DNA from: JBOHER01 sp050701115 | Lineage (GTDB): Bacteria; Actinomycetota; Actinomycetes; Mycobacteriales; Pseudonocardiaceae | NCBI GenBank assembly: GCA_050701115.1 | Contig: JBOHER010000153.1 | Span: 1 to 7,398 of the forward strand | Reading direction: 5' to 3' | DNA length: 7,398 nucleotides | In this document: piece by piece, positions 1 through 6,703 of the stretch | Position numbering within the stretch: the first letter of the stretch is position 1 | Layout: every line of letters begins with the position of its first letter | Notes under the pieces: generated by a model | The model's input: only the letters and a program-made list of their open reading frames with translations | What the model was told of the DNA's origin: nothing | Databases searched by the model: none | Position numbers and translations under genes: made by a program

Positions 1-3
1 CGG

Positions 4-1608
4 TTAGACGGAGACCTTGTCCTGCTTCTCGATCTCGCCGGAGCGGACCTTCGAAAGGAAACTGGCCAGCTCCCGCTTGACCACCGGCGCCAGCAGGTAC
101 AGGCCGATGATGTTGAACAGCGCGAGCAGGAACAGCACCGCATCGGTGAAGCCGATCACGCTGTCCAGGCTCAGCACCGAACCCACGATGATGAAGGCGC
201 AGAAAACGAAGTGGTAGATGTGCTCGGTGACCCTGCTCTTGCCGAACAGGAACGTCCACGCCTTCTGGCCGTAGTAGGCCCAGGTGATCATCGTCGAGAC
301 GGCGAACAGCACGACCGCGACGGTGAGCACGTACGGGAACCACGGGAGCACCGTTTCGAAGGCACTGGACGTCACGGTCACGCCGTCCTCCGTCGTGCCG
401 GACTCCGCGTAGGCGGCCTTGGCCTCGTTCCAGAACTGCGTATTGGCAATGACGATGGTCAACGCCGTCATGGTGCAGATGATCACCGTGTCGATGAACG
501 GCTCGAGCAGGGCGACCAGGCCTTCGGTCGCGGGGTGGCGAGTCTTGACAGCGGAGTGCGCGATCGGGGCCGACCCGAGACCCGCCTCGTTGGAGAATGC
601 CGCGCGCTGGAAGCCGACGATGAGCGCGCCGATCACACCACCGACGACGCCTTCGCCGGTGAACGCACCCGAGAAGATCTGGCCGATCGCGTCCGGTACC
701 AGGTTGATGTTGAACACGATCACGATGAGGCACGCGGTGACGTAGATGATCGCCATCGACGGCACCAGCCTGCTGGTGACGTTGCCGATCGCCTTGATGC
801 CGCCGATGATCACCGCGCCCACTACGAGGGCCAGGATGACGCCGAAGATCAGTGCCGAGCCGTCGCTGCCGAGCAGGCCGTCGTCGCCACCGGTGACATT
901 ACGGATCTGGGCGACGGTCTGGTTGGCCTGGAACATGTTCCCGCCACCAATGCCGAAGAACAGGATCATGATCGAGGCGAGCACGGCCAGCGTCGAACCG
1001 ATGATCTTGCCCGGACTGCCCGGAAGCCGTTCCGCGATGCCCTTGCGCAGGTAGTGCATCGGGCCGCCGGACACGGTGCCATCGGGATGGTGTTCACGGT
1101 ACTTCACGCCGAGCGTGCACTCGACGAACTTGGTGCACATGCCGAGCAGGCCGCACAGGATCATCCAGAAGGTGGCCCCGGCGCCACCGATGGTCACCGC
1201 GACGCCAACGCCGGCGATGTTACCGAGCCCGACGGTCCCGGAGACCGCCGAGGACAGCGCCTGGAAGTGATTGATCTCGCCTGGCTCGTCGTCCCTGGTG
1301 TACTTGCCTCGCACGACTTCGGTGGCCAGCTTGAAGCCGCGGAACTGGATGAAACCGAAGTAGATGCTGAAGATCAGGCCGGCGAGCACCAGCCAGGCGA
1401 CGATCCACGGGAAGGTGATGCCGACGACGGTGACCTCGGCGAACACGAAGTTGCCGAGCGCGGTGGCGATCGGGTCGAACGCGTTGTTGATCGCTTCTTC
1501 GATGGTGGCGAGTGGGCCACTCTTTGCGCCGTCGGCTTCTTGAGCCAGGACGTGGGTTGAACTTTCCGATTGACTCGTGATCGACGAGTTAGTGCTGGTT
1601 AACGACAT
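4..1608 (-). CDS. Sodium:alanine/glycine symporter, AGCS family (AlsT-like)
   Basis: A 534-residue inner-membrane carrier expected to import alanine and/or glycine with Na+. About 10-11 hydrophobic segments are visible, the first near residues 66-86 and the last near 485-510. Family hallmarks are the GTVGLGNIAGV stretch (124-134) followed by a Gly-rich helix, GGPMHYLRKG (181-190), FSNEAGLGSAPIAHS (338-352) and WAYYGQKAWTFLFG (443-456). Length is typical or slightly long for the family. ATG at 1606-1608 is the only usable start: an in-frame TAG lies 9 bases upstream and no ATG, GTG or TTG occurs before the first membrane segment. The N-terminus is unusually Ser/Thr-rich (residues 2-18) and codon 3 is TTA, the only leucine TTA I found in any gene of the window. 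No good Shine-Dalgarno precedes the start. The gene is divergent from clpB. The exact substrate (L-Ala, D-Ala or Gly) cannot be read from sequence. Confidence 0.93.
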   Translation of the reverse strand: MSLTSTNSSITSQSESSTHVLAQEADGAKSGPLATIEEAINNAFDPIATALGNFVFAEVTVVGITFPWIVAWLVLAGLIFSIYFGFIQFRGFKLATEVVRGKYTRDDEPGEINHFQALSSAVSGTVGLGNIAGVGVAVTIGGAGATFWMILCGLLGMCTKFVECTLGVKYREHHPDGTVSGGPMHYLRKGIAERLPGSPGKIIGSTLAVLASIMILFFGIGGGNMFQANQTVAQIRNVTGGDDGLLGSDGSALIFGVILALVVGAVIIGGIKAIGNVTSRLVPSMAIIYVTACLIVIVFNINLVPDAIGQIFSGAFTGEGVVGGVIGALIVGFQRAAFSNEAGLGSAPIAHSAVKTRHPATEGLVALLEPFIDTVIICTMTALTIVIANTQFWNEAKAAYAESGTTEDGVTVTSSAFETVLPWFPYVLTVAVVLFAVSTMITWAYYGQKAWTFLFGKSRVTEHIYHFVFCAFIIVGSVLSLDSVIGFTDAVLFLLALFNIIGLYLLAPVVKRELASFLSKVRSGEIEKQDKVSV

Positions 1609-1621
1609 GGTGTGCTAGTTG

Positions 1622-1627
1622 ACCCTA
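1622..1627 (-). promoter_or_regulatory. Candidate -10 box for the symporter, near-leaderless
   Basis: On the minus strand the hexamer TAGGGT fits the actinobacterial TANNNT -10 pattern. Its last T lies 14 bases before the A of the symporter ATG. With normal spacing, transcription would start around 1615, giving a leader of only about 7 bases. That would explain the missing ribosome-binding site. No convincing -35 is seen at 17-18 bases spacing (TTGGGT is at 20). Inference only. Confidence 0.3.
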
Positions 1628-1721
1628 ACAGTGTGCGAGAACACAAGACCCAATATTGAACTCATTGCGAACCTGCAGGCGTCACCGCTAACCCAGCGCA
1701 CGCAGCCGATCGCGCTAAGCC

Positions 1722-1748
1722 AAAGTTGAGCGGAACAAGCTCAACTTT
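1722..1748 (+). promoter_or_regulatory. HspR operator (HAIR-type inverted repeat) upstream of clpB
   Basis: A perfect 9-bp inverted repeat, AAAGTTGAG and CTCAACTTT, is separated by 9 bases. Its core reads GTTGAGC-N7-GCTCAAC (1725-1745). The known HspR target HAIR is CTTGAGT-N7-ACTCAAG, so the central TTGAG/CTCAA halves and the exact spacing match, while the outermost and innermost bases differ symmetrically. HspR is the MerR-type repressor of dnaK and clpB in streptomycetes and mycobacteria, so its operator is expected 72 bases before a clpB start. Repression would be relieved by heat or unfolded-protein stress. The stem could also form in RNA, but the location at a promoter favours a DNA operator. 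Confidence 0.75.
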
Positions 1749-1757
1749 CCTGACGTT
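1732..1757 (+). promoter_or_regulatory. SigH/SigR-type stress promoter of clpB
   Basis: GGAAC (1732-1736) is followed after exactly 18 bases by GTT (1755-1757). With flanks it reads C-GGAAC-N17-C-GTT-G. This fits the SigR/SigH consensus of actinobacterial thiol-oxidative and heat stress promoters (GGAAT/C-N18-GTT). The expected start is about 1763-1766, giving a leader of about 55 bases before the clpB ATG. The -35 lies inside the spacer of the HspR repeat, so repressor and polymerase should compete. A weaker housekeeping-like pair, TTGTGC (1756-1761) and TAGGAC (1778-1783) with 16 bases between, overlaps downstream and could give basal expression, but I am less sure of it. Confidence 0.65.
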
Positions 1758-1819
1758 GTGCAAGATGACAGCCAATAGGACAGGCTGCTTGGAGAGAATC
1801 CCTAGGACCAAGGTAGAAG

Positions 1820-4417
1820 ATGGACGCGTTCAACCCGACCACCAAGACCCAGCAGGCGATTTCATCGGCAGCGCAGGCGGCGACCGTCGCGGGCAACCCG
1901 GCCGTCGGCCCGGCGCACCTGCTCGGCGCCCTGCTGGCCCAGAGCGAAGGGCTGGCCGGGCCGCTGCTCACCGCGGTCGGCGCCGACCCCAAGCAGGTGC
2001 ACGCCGAGCTCGACCCGATCACGCGCGCGCTGCCGACAGCGACCGGAGCGACGGTGTCCACGCCGCAGTTCGACGGTCAGGCGGTCAAGTCGCTGACCCG
2101 CGCCCAGCAGTTGGCTACCGAACTCGGTGACTCGTACGTGTCGACCGAGCACCTGCTGGTGGGGTTGGCGGAGGAAGGTGGCAAGGTCGCCGACCTCCTC
2201 AAGCGGCACAACGCGACCCCGGAGGCGCTGCGCGATGCGTTCACCAAGGTGCGCGGTTCGGCCAGGGTGACCAGTCCCGACCCGGAGGGCACCTACCAGG
2301 CGCTGGACAAGTACGGCGTCGACCTGACCCACCGGGCCCGTAAGGGTGAGTTGGATCCGGTGATCGGCCGGGATGCCGAGATCCGGCGCGTGGTGCAGGT
2401 GCTCTCCCGCCGAACCAAGAACAACCCGGTGCTCATCGGGGAGCCGGGCGTCGGCAAGACCGCGATAGTGGAGGGTCTCGCCCAGCGCATCGTCGCGGGC
2501 GACGTCCCGGAGTCGCTGCGTGGTAAGCGGGTCGTCGCACTAGACCTCGGTTCGATGGTCGCCGGGGCGAAGTACCGCGGTGAGTTCGAGGAGCGACTCA
2601 AGGCGGTGCTCAAGGAGATCACCGAGTCGGCAGGTCAGATCATCACCTTCATCGACGAACTGCACACCATCGTCGGGGCCGGAGCCACCGGCGAAGGCGC
2701 GATGGACGCGGGCAACATGATCAAGCCGATGCTGGCTCGTGGCGAGTTGCGCATGGTCGGTGCGACCACGTTGGACGAGTACCGGGGGCACATCGAGAAG
2801 GACGCCGCACTGGAACGTCGTTTCCAGCAGGTGCTCGTCGGTGAACCATCCACAGAGGACACCATCGGCATTCTGCGCGGGTTGAAGGAGCGCTACGAGG
2901 TGCACCACGGCGTGCGCATCACCGATGCCGCGTTGGTGGCGGCTGCCACGCTGTCCGACCGTTACATCACCGCCCGGTTCCTGCCGGACAAGGCGATCGA
3001 CCTGGTGGACGAGGCGGCGTCCCGGCTGCGCATGGAGATCGACTCCCGGCCGGTCGAGATCGACGAGGTCGAGCGGGCGGTGCGCAGGATGGAGATCGAG
3101 GAGATGGCTCTGTCCAAAGAGGATGATCCAGGCTCCAGGGAGCGGCTGTCGACCCTGCGTGCCGAGTTGGCCGAGAAGCGTGAGCGGCTCTCCGGGTTGA
3201 CCGCACGCTGGCAGAACGAGAAGGGCTCCATCGAGAAGATCCGCGACCTCAAGGAGCAACTCGAACAGCTGCGTGGCGAGTCGGAACGGGCTGAGCGGGA
3301 CGGCGACCTCGGCCGGGCGGCAGAGCTGCGCTACGGCAAGATCCCCGCACTGGAGAAGGAACTCGAGGCCAGTACGGCTGCTACAGCGCCCGACCAGCAG
3401 GTCATGCTGAAGGAGGAAGTCGGCGCCGACGACGTGGCCGATGTGGTCAGCGCGTGGACCGGCATCCCAGCAGGCAGGCTCCTGGAAGGCGAGACCGGCA
3501 AGCTGCTGCGGATGGAAGGGGCGCTGGGCAACCGGGTGATCGGACAGGCGGAGGCGGTCACCACGGTCTCCGACGCGGTGCGCAGGGCGCGCGCCGGGGT
3601 CGCCGACCCGGACCGGCCGACCGGCTCGTTCCTGTTCCTCGGCCCGACCGGGGTCGGTAAGACCGAGCTGGCCAAGGCGCTGGCGGAGTTCCTGTTCGAC
3701 GACGAGCGCGCCATGGTGCGCATCGACATGAGCGAGTATTCCGAGAAGCACTCGGTGGCCAGGCTGGTGGGTGCGCCGCCCGGCTACGTCGGCTACGACC
3801 AGGGCGGGCAGCTCACCGAGTCGGTGCGCAGGCGGCCGTACTCGGTCGTGCTGCTCGACGAGGTGGAGAAGGCGCACCCGGACGTGTTCGACGTCTTGCT
3901 GCAGGTACTCGACGACGGTCGGCTGACCGACGGGCAAGGCCGCACGGTGGACTTCCGCAACACGATCCTTGTGCTCACCTCCAACCTCGGTTCGCAGGCG
4001 ATCGCCGACGCGAGCTTGGACGAGCGGCAGCGCAAGGATGCGGTGCTGGCGGTGGTGCAGCGGCACTTCAAGCCGGAGTTCCTCAACCGGCTGGACGACG
4101 TCGTGGTGTTCCACGCACTCGGCACCGAGCAGCTGACGTCCATTGTGGACATCCAGGTGGGGCGTCTGGCCAAGCGGCTCGCGCAGCGCAGGCTCACCCT
4201 GGACGTCACGCCCGCAGCCAAGGAATGGCTGGCCGTCGACGGCTTCGACCCGATCTACGGCGCGCGCCCGCTGCGCAGGCTGGTGCAGTCGGCGATCGGC
4301 GACGAGTTGGCCCGCAAGTTGCTGGCCGGGGACATCCGCGACGGTGACACCGTGCGGGTGGATCTGTCCGGGGCTGGGCTGGACGTCGGTGGCCTGAGCG
4401 TCACCCGGGTCGAGTGA
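1820..4417 (+). CDS. clpB: ClpB, ATP-dependent protein disaggregase (Hsp100)
   Basis: An 865-residue cytosolic hexameric AAA+ machine that, with DnaK, threads aggregated proteins through its central pore. Domains in order: Clp N-domain (about 1-145); NBD1 with Walker A GEPGVGKT (207-214), pore tyrosine in KYRG (Y252), Walker B FIDE (277-280) and Arg fingers R333/R334; a coiled-coil middle domain (about 410-535, rich in Glu, Arg and Leu), which separates ClpB from ClpA and distinguishes it from the shorter ClpC linker; NBD2 with Walker A GPTGVGKT (608-615), pore loop GYVG (655-658), Walker B LLDE (678-681), Arg finger in LNR (R757) and sensor-2 GAR (R816). No ClpP-docking IGF/IGL loop was noticed, in keeping with a disaggregase. 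Length is normal and all key residues are intact. ATG at 1820 is preceded by AAGG (1810-1813). Regulated by the HspR/SigH-like sites upstream. Confidence 0.98.
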   Translation: MDAFNPTTKTQQAISSAAQAATVAGNPAVGPAHLLGALLAQSEGLAGPLLTAVGADPKQVHAELDPITRALPTATGATVSTPQFDGQAVKSLTRAQQLATELGDSYVSTEHLLVGLAEEGGKVADLLKRHNATPEALRDAFTKVRGSARVTSPDPEGTYQALDKYGVDLTHRARKGELDPVIGRDAEIRRVVQVLSRRTKNNPVLIGEPGVGKTAIVEGLAQRIVAGDVPESLRGKRVVALDLGSMVAGAKYRGEFEERLKAVLKEITESAGQIITFIDELHTIVGAGATGEGAMDAGNMIKPMLARGELRMVGATTLDEYRGHIEKDAALERRFQQVLVGEPSTEDTIGILRGLKERYEVHHGVRITDAALVAAATLSDRYITARFLPDKAIDLVDEAASRLRMEIDSRPVEIDEVERAVRRMEIEEMALSKEDDPGSRERLSTLRAELAEKRERLSGLTARWQNEKGSIEKIRDLKEQLEQLRGESERAERDGDLGRAAELRYGKIPALEKELEASTAATAPDQQVMLKEEVGADDVADVVSAWTGIPAGRLLEGETGKLLRMEGALGNRVIGQAEAVTTVSDAVRRARAGVADPDRPTGSFLFLGPTGVGKTELAKALAEFLFDDERAMVRIDMSEYSEKHSVARLVGAPPGYVGYDQGGQLTESVRRRPYSVVLLDEVEKAHPDVFDVLLQVLDDGRLTDGQGRTVDFRNTILVLTSNLGSQAIADASLDERQRKDAVLAVVQRHFKPEFLNRLDDVVVFHALGTEQLTSIVDIQVGRLAKRLAQRRLTLDVTPAAKEWLAVDGFDPIYGARPLRRLVQSAIGDELARKLLAGDIRDGDTVRVDLSGAGLDVGGLSVTRVE

Positions 4418-4429
4418 GGGCAGCCTCGG

Positions 4430-4451
4430 GGAAACTCGGCGGCGACTTTCC
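4430..4451 (+). terminator. Hairpin 12 bases downstream of clpB, possible terminator or attenuator
   Basis: GGAAA-C-TCG, loop GCGG, CGA-C-TTTCC: an 8-bp stem broken by one C-C mismatch, closed by a 4-base loop. It lies 12 bases after the clpB stop and 60 before the next start. There is no T-tract, which is common for actinobacterial intrinsic or processing hairpins, so efficient termination is uncertain. It may only stabilise the clpB mRNA 3' end or reduce read-through into the membrane-protein gene. Confidence 0.45.
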
Positions 4452-4511
4452 GACACGGGCGCGGTCGACAACCCGACGATCACCTAGGACGCTGCCCAGG
4501 ACGATAGGCTG

Positions 4512-5246
4512 ATGGCCGTGGGTATTCCGGCGTGGATCTGGTTCGTCATCGCCGTCATCGCCTTGGTGGCGGGGCTGGCGTTGCTCGCCGTCGACCGTAC
4601 GCGCGAAGGCTCGCGTAACCGCGAACGGCTGAGATGGGCCGACCTGAGGGGCTGGCAGTTCGCCGAGGACGACCCCCGGATGGTCAGCCACTGGACCGAA
4701 GGAGCCATGGGCTACTTCGGCGCGCAGGCCGCGGTGAATGTGGTTGCCGGTACCACGTTCACCAGTGAGGGCCGTCGGTCGGTGTACGTGTTCGACATCG
4801 AAGCCAACCGGCAGATCCCGGCCGCGGTGGTGGCCGTGCGCTGCAGCAAGCCCTACCCGGTGCTGCTCGAACTGTGGCTGGCCAGCGTGCCGTTCCAGCG
4901 CGCCGAGATGCCCGACCTGCTGGGCCCCGCCGGGCAGCGCTACGCCTTCACCGACAACATCGAGGTCGCCCGCTCGGCCATCACGCAGGACTTCGTTGAC
5001 GCGTGCGACGCACTCGGCGGCGATGTCAGCGTGCTGTGGCTCGAACAGGATTGGGTGCTTGCCGCTGTCTCGCCGAACGCGGGGCCGTCCCGGCTGGAAC
5101 GGCTGCTGCGGGACGTCGGGGAGATCGCCGACATCGTCGACCCTACTGAGGACGAGGACGGGGACGGCAGGCATTCCTGGCAGTCGCCGCCCGAGGGCGT
5201 ACGGCACGTCGACTCGATGCACGAACGTCCCCACGGGGAGATCTAG
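4512..5246 (+). CDS. Conserved single-pass membrane protein of unknown function (clpB-linked)
   Basis: A 244-residue protein I cannot assign to a named functional family. A hydrophobic segment occupies about residues 7-27, directly followed by a basic, Arg-rich stretch (29-41, RTREGSRNRERL region). By the positive-inside rule this places the long C-terminal domain in the cytoplasm with the N-terminus outside. The soluble part (about 42-205) is mixed, with likely beta strands around 90-125 and 172-187. An acidic patch (DPTEDEDGDG, 210-219) and a polar, probably disordered tail end the protein. It sits where M. tuberculosis has Rv0383c, next to clpB, and I infer they are related. ATG 4512 has AGGA 10 bases upstream. 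GTG at 4518, with AGG at 4506-4508, is an equally possible start and costs only two residues. A tentative TCGACA/TAGGAC promoter (4465-4490) has a short 14-base spacer and is doubtful. Confidence 0.85.
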   Translation: MAVGIPAWIWFVIAVIALVAGLALLAVDRTREGSRNRERLRWADLRGWQFAEDDPRMVSHWTEGAMGYFGAQAAVNVVAGTTFTSEGRRSVYVFDIEANRQIPAAVVAVRCSKPYPVLLELWLASVPFQRAEMPDLLGPAGQRYAFTDNIEVARSAITQDFVDACDALGGDVSVLWLEQDWVLAAVSPNAGPSRLERLLRDVGEIADIVDPTEDEDGDGRHSWQSPPEGVRHVDSMHERPHGEI

Positions 5247-6020
5247 GTGCCTACCGCGTTGATCACCGGCGCCACCGCGGGGATCGGTGCCGAATTCGCT
5301 CGCCAGCTGGCGGCTTCCGGGCATGACCTGATCATGGTCGCGCGCGCCGTGGACCGGCTGGAGGCGCTCGCCGCCGAGTTGTCGCAGCGGCACGGGGTGG
5401 TGGCCGACGTGCTGCCCGCCGACCTGTCCGACCCCGGGCAGCGTCGCACAGTGGAGCAGCGCCTCGAGCAGGCGCCGGTTGATCTGCTGGTCAACAACGC
5501 CGGCTTCGGCACCAGCGGGCGGTTTGCCGAGGTCGACGTCGAACGGCTGCAGGCCCAGCTGGACGTCAATGTGACCAGCGTGTTGCGGCTGACCAGGGCG
5601 GCGGTGCCGGGCATGGTCGCACGGGGTAGCGGCGCGGTGATCAATGTGTCGAGTGTGGCCGGCTTCTTCCCGGCCACCGGCGCGGCATACGGCGCGACGA
5701 AAGCGTGGGTGATCGCCTTCTCGGAGGGAATGGCGGTAACGCTTGCCGGGACCGGGGTGCGGGTGCTCGCGCTCTGCCCCGGTTTCACGCACACCGAGTT
5801 CCATGCGCGCTCCGGCGATGACACGGCGGGTATCCCCAAGGCACTATGGCTCAACGCCGACCGGGTGGTGCGCGACTGCCTTGCCGATCTGGCGAAGGGC
5901 AAGATCATCTCGGTGCCGGGCAAGCGGTGGAAGGCCATCGTCGGCATCGGCAAACTGATCCCTTCCCCATTGCGCCGTGCGGTCGCAGGCGGGATCGCCG
6001 CACGCCGCAACCGCACCTGA
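5247..6020 (+). CDS. Short-chain dehydrogenase/reductase (classical SDR)
   Basis: A 257-residue NAD(P)-dependent oxidoreductase of the classical SDR family, with a cytosolic Rossmann fold. Visible motifs are the cofactor loop TGATAGIG (7-14), D58 in the ADLSD segment, NNAG (83-86), catalytic Asn in DVNV (N109), catalytic Ser in INVSS (S135/S136), YxxxK as Y148 and K152, and PGF-THTEF (178-185). The segment after the second beta strand reads VARAVDRLEAL. The Arg at 33 suggests a preference for NADP, but this is not certain. The substrate cannot be deduced. The C-terminus (about 215-257) is basic with an amphipathic stretch, as in SDRs annotated as acyl/steroid-like reductases, and may touch membranes. 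The GTG start directly follows the TAG of the upstream gene (gap 0). Its Shine-Dalgarno GGGGAG (5234-5239) lies in that gene, so the two are almost certainly co-transcribed and translationally coupled. Confidence 0.93.
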   Translation: MPTALITGATAGIGAEFARQLAASGHDLIMVARAVDRLEALAAELSQRHGVVADVLPADLSDPGQRRTVEQRLEQAPVDLLVNNAGFGTSGRFAEVDVERLQAQLDVNVTSVLRLTRAAVPGMVARGSGAVINVSSVAGFFPATGAAYGATKAWVIAFSEGMAVTLAGTGVRVLALCPGFTHTEFHARSGDDTAGIPKALWLNADRVVRDCLADLAKGKIISVPGKRWKAIVGIGKLIPSPLRRAVAGGIAARRNRT

Positions 6021-6033
6021 TGGCGTCGCCCCT

Positions 6034-6075
6034 CGTGCGTGAAAGTTGTTGCTCTGACAACCCTCAGCACTCACG
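6034..6075 (+). repeat. 42-bp inverted-repeat element, copy 1
   Basis: Outer arms CGTGCGTG (6034-6041) and CACTCACG (6068-6075) pair with one mismatch. Inside, GTTGT (6045-6049) and ACAAC (6057-6061) pair perfectly around a 7-base loop. The element starts 13 bases after the SDR stop. Its left half (6032-6052) is 20/21 identical to that of copy 2 at 7357-7377, and the ungapped alignment over 40 visible columns has 31 matches. The position suggests a transcription terminator or 3'-end structure after the SDR gene. It could also be a miniature repeat spread through the genome. Confidence 0.75.
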
Positions 6076-6130
6076 ACACCTGGGGGCTGCACGCCTGCAC
6101 CGTCGCGCTCGTGTGAGAAGCTTCTGAGCC

Positions 6131-6703
6131 GTGGTGAACGCATCTGCTCCCGCGGTCGATCCAACCGCGAAGACCGAGCTCGCGCGGCTGGTGACCGAGC
6201 TCGCCGTCGTGCACGGCACGGTCACGCTTGCCTCCGGCAACGAAGCCGACTACTACGTCGACCTGCGGCGGGCCACCCTGCACCACGCTGCCGCCCCGCT
6301 CATCGGCACGCTGTTGCGCCAGCTGACCGCCGACTGGAGCTACGTCGCGGTGGGCGGGCTGACCCTGGGTGCGGATCCGGTGGCCTGCGCGATGATGCAC
6401 TCGGCTGCTGCGGACGGCATGGTGCTCGACGCGTTCGTCGTGCGCAAGGCGCTCAAGGAGCACGGCATGCAGCGCCGGATCGAAGGCATCGAGGTGTCCG
6501 GGCAGCGGGTGCTCGCCGTCGAGGACACGTCCACGACCGGGGCCAGCGTGCTGGCCGCCGTCGATGCGCTGGAGGAAGCGGGAGCGTCGGTGGTCGGTGT
6601 GGCCACCGTGGTCGACCGCGACACCGGGGCGCGCGAGGCGATCGAGGCGCGCGGGTTGCCCTACCGGTACCTGCTCGACCTGGACGACCTCGGCCTGTCG
6701 TGA
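6131..6703 (+). CDS. pyrE: Orotate phosphoribosyltransferase
   Basis: A 190-residue type I phosphoribosyltransferase converting orotate and PRPP to orotidine 5'-phosphate, the fifth step of de novo UMP synthesis. The sequence closely resembles the mycobacterial PyrE/UmpA form: TLASGNEADYYVDLRR (32-47) near the orotate site, a flexible catalytic loop RKALKEHG (105-112) carrying R105, K106, K109 and H111, and the PRPP-binding signature VLAVEDTSTTGAS (127-139) with the acidic pair E131/D132. Here the pair is ED instead of the DD of E. coli PyrE, as I recall for actinobacterial forms. GTG at 6131 has GAGAAG (6115-6120) upstream. GTG at 6134 is an alternative one codon later. The stop overlaps the start of the methyltransferase gene. 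No pyrimidine attenuator or PyrR-binding leader was recognised in the 110-bp spacer. Confidence 0.95.
   Translation: MVNASAPAVDPTAKTELARLVTELAVVHGTVTLASGNEADYYVDLRRATLHHAAAPLIGTLLRQLTADWSYVAVGGLTLGADPVACAMMHSAAADGMVLDAFVVRKALKEHGMQRRIEGIEVSGQRVLAVEDTSTTGASVLAAVDALEEAGASVVGVATVVDRDTGAREAIEARGLPYRYLLDLDDLGLS

Noticed and set aside
211..1560. Open frame of 449 codons on the plus strand opposite the symporter
   Set aside because: The predicted protein is an Asp/Arg/His/Gly-rich antisense shadow with no domain pattern. The minus strand encodes a clear AGCS carrier.
1631..1658. Small dyads GTGT-N6-ACAC and CAATATTG in the divergent spacer
   Set aside because: The arms are only 4 bp each, matching no known operator. 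They could arise by chance in the least GC-rich part of the window.
1713..1721. CGCTAAGCC resembling part of a ClgR box
   Set aside because: Only one side fits and the opposite half-site is missing, so there is not enough support for a ClgR operator.
2540..4483. Long open frame (647 codons) on the minus strand opposite clpB
   Set aside because: It lies wholly across clpB, whose product is unmistakable. Its translation is low-complexity, rich in His, Arg, Leu, Val and Gln, as expected from GC-biased antisense frames.
1801..4490. The 8-mer CCTAGGAC occurring in both the clpB leader (1801-1808) and the next gene's leader (4483-4490)
   Set aside because: It is short and partly self-complementary (CCTAGG), at different distances from the starts (12 and 22 bases to the first base of each start codon), with no extended similarity around it. 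Chance is likely.
4401..5804. Minus-strand open frame of 467 codons across the membrane protein and SDR
   Set aside because: It runs antisense to two well-supported genes, has shadow-like composition and shows no recognisable motif.
6116..6125. Perfect 10-bp palindrome AGAAGCTTCT just before pyrE
   Set aside because: There is no loop, no second copy and no known regulator motif. It overlaps the purine-rich ribosome-binding site, which explains half of it.
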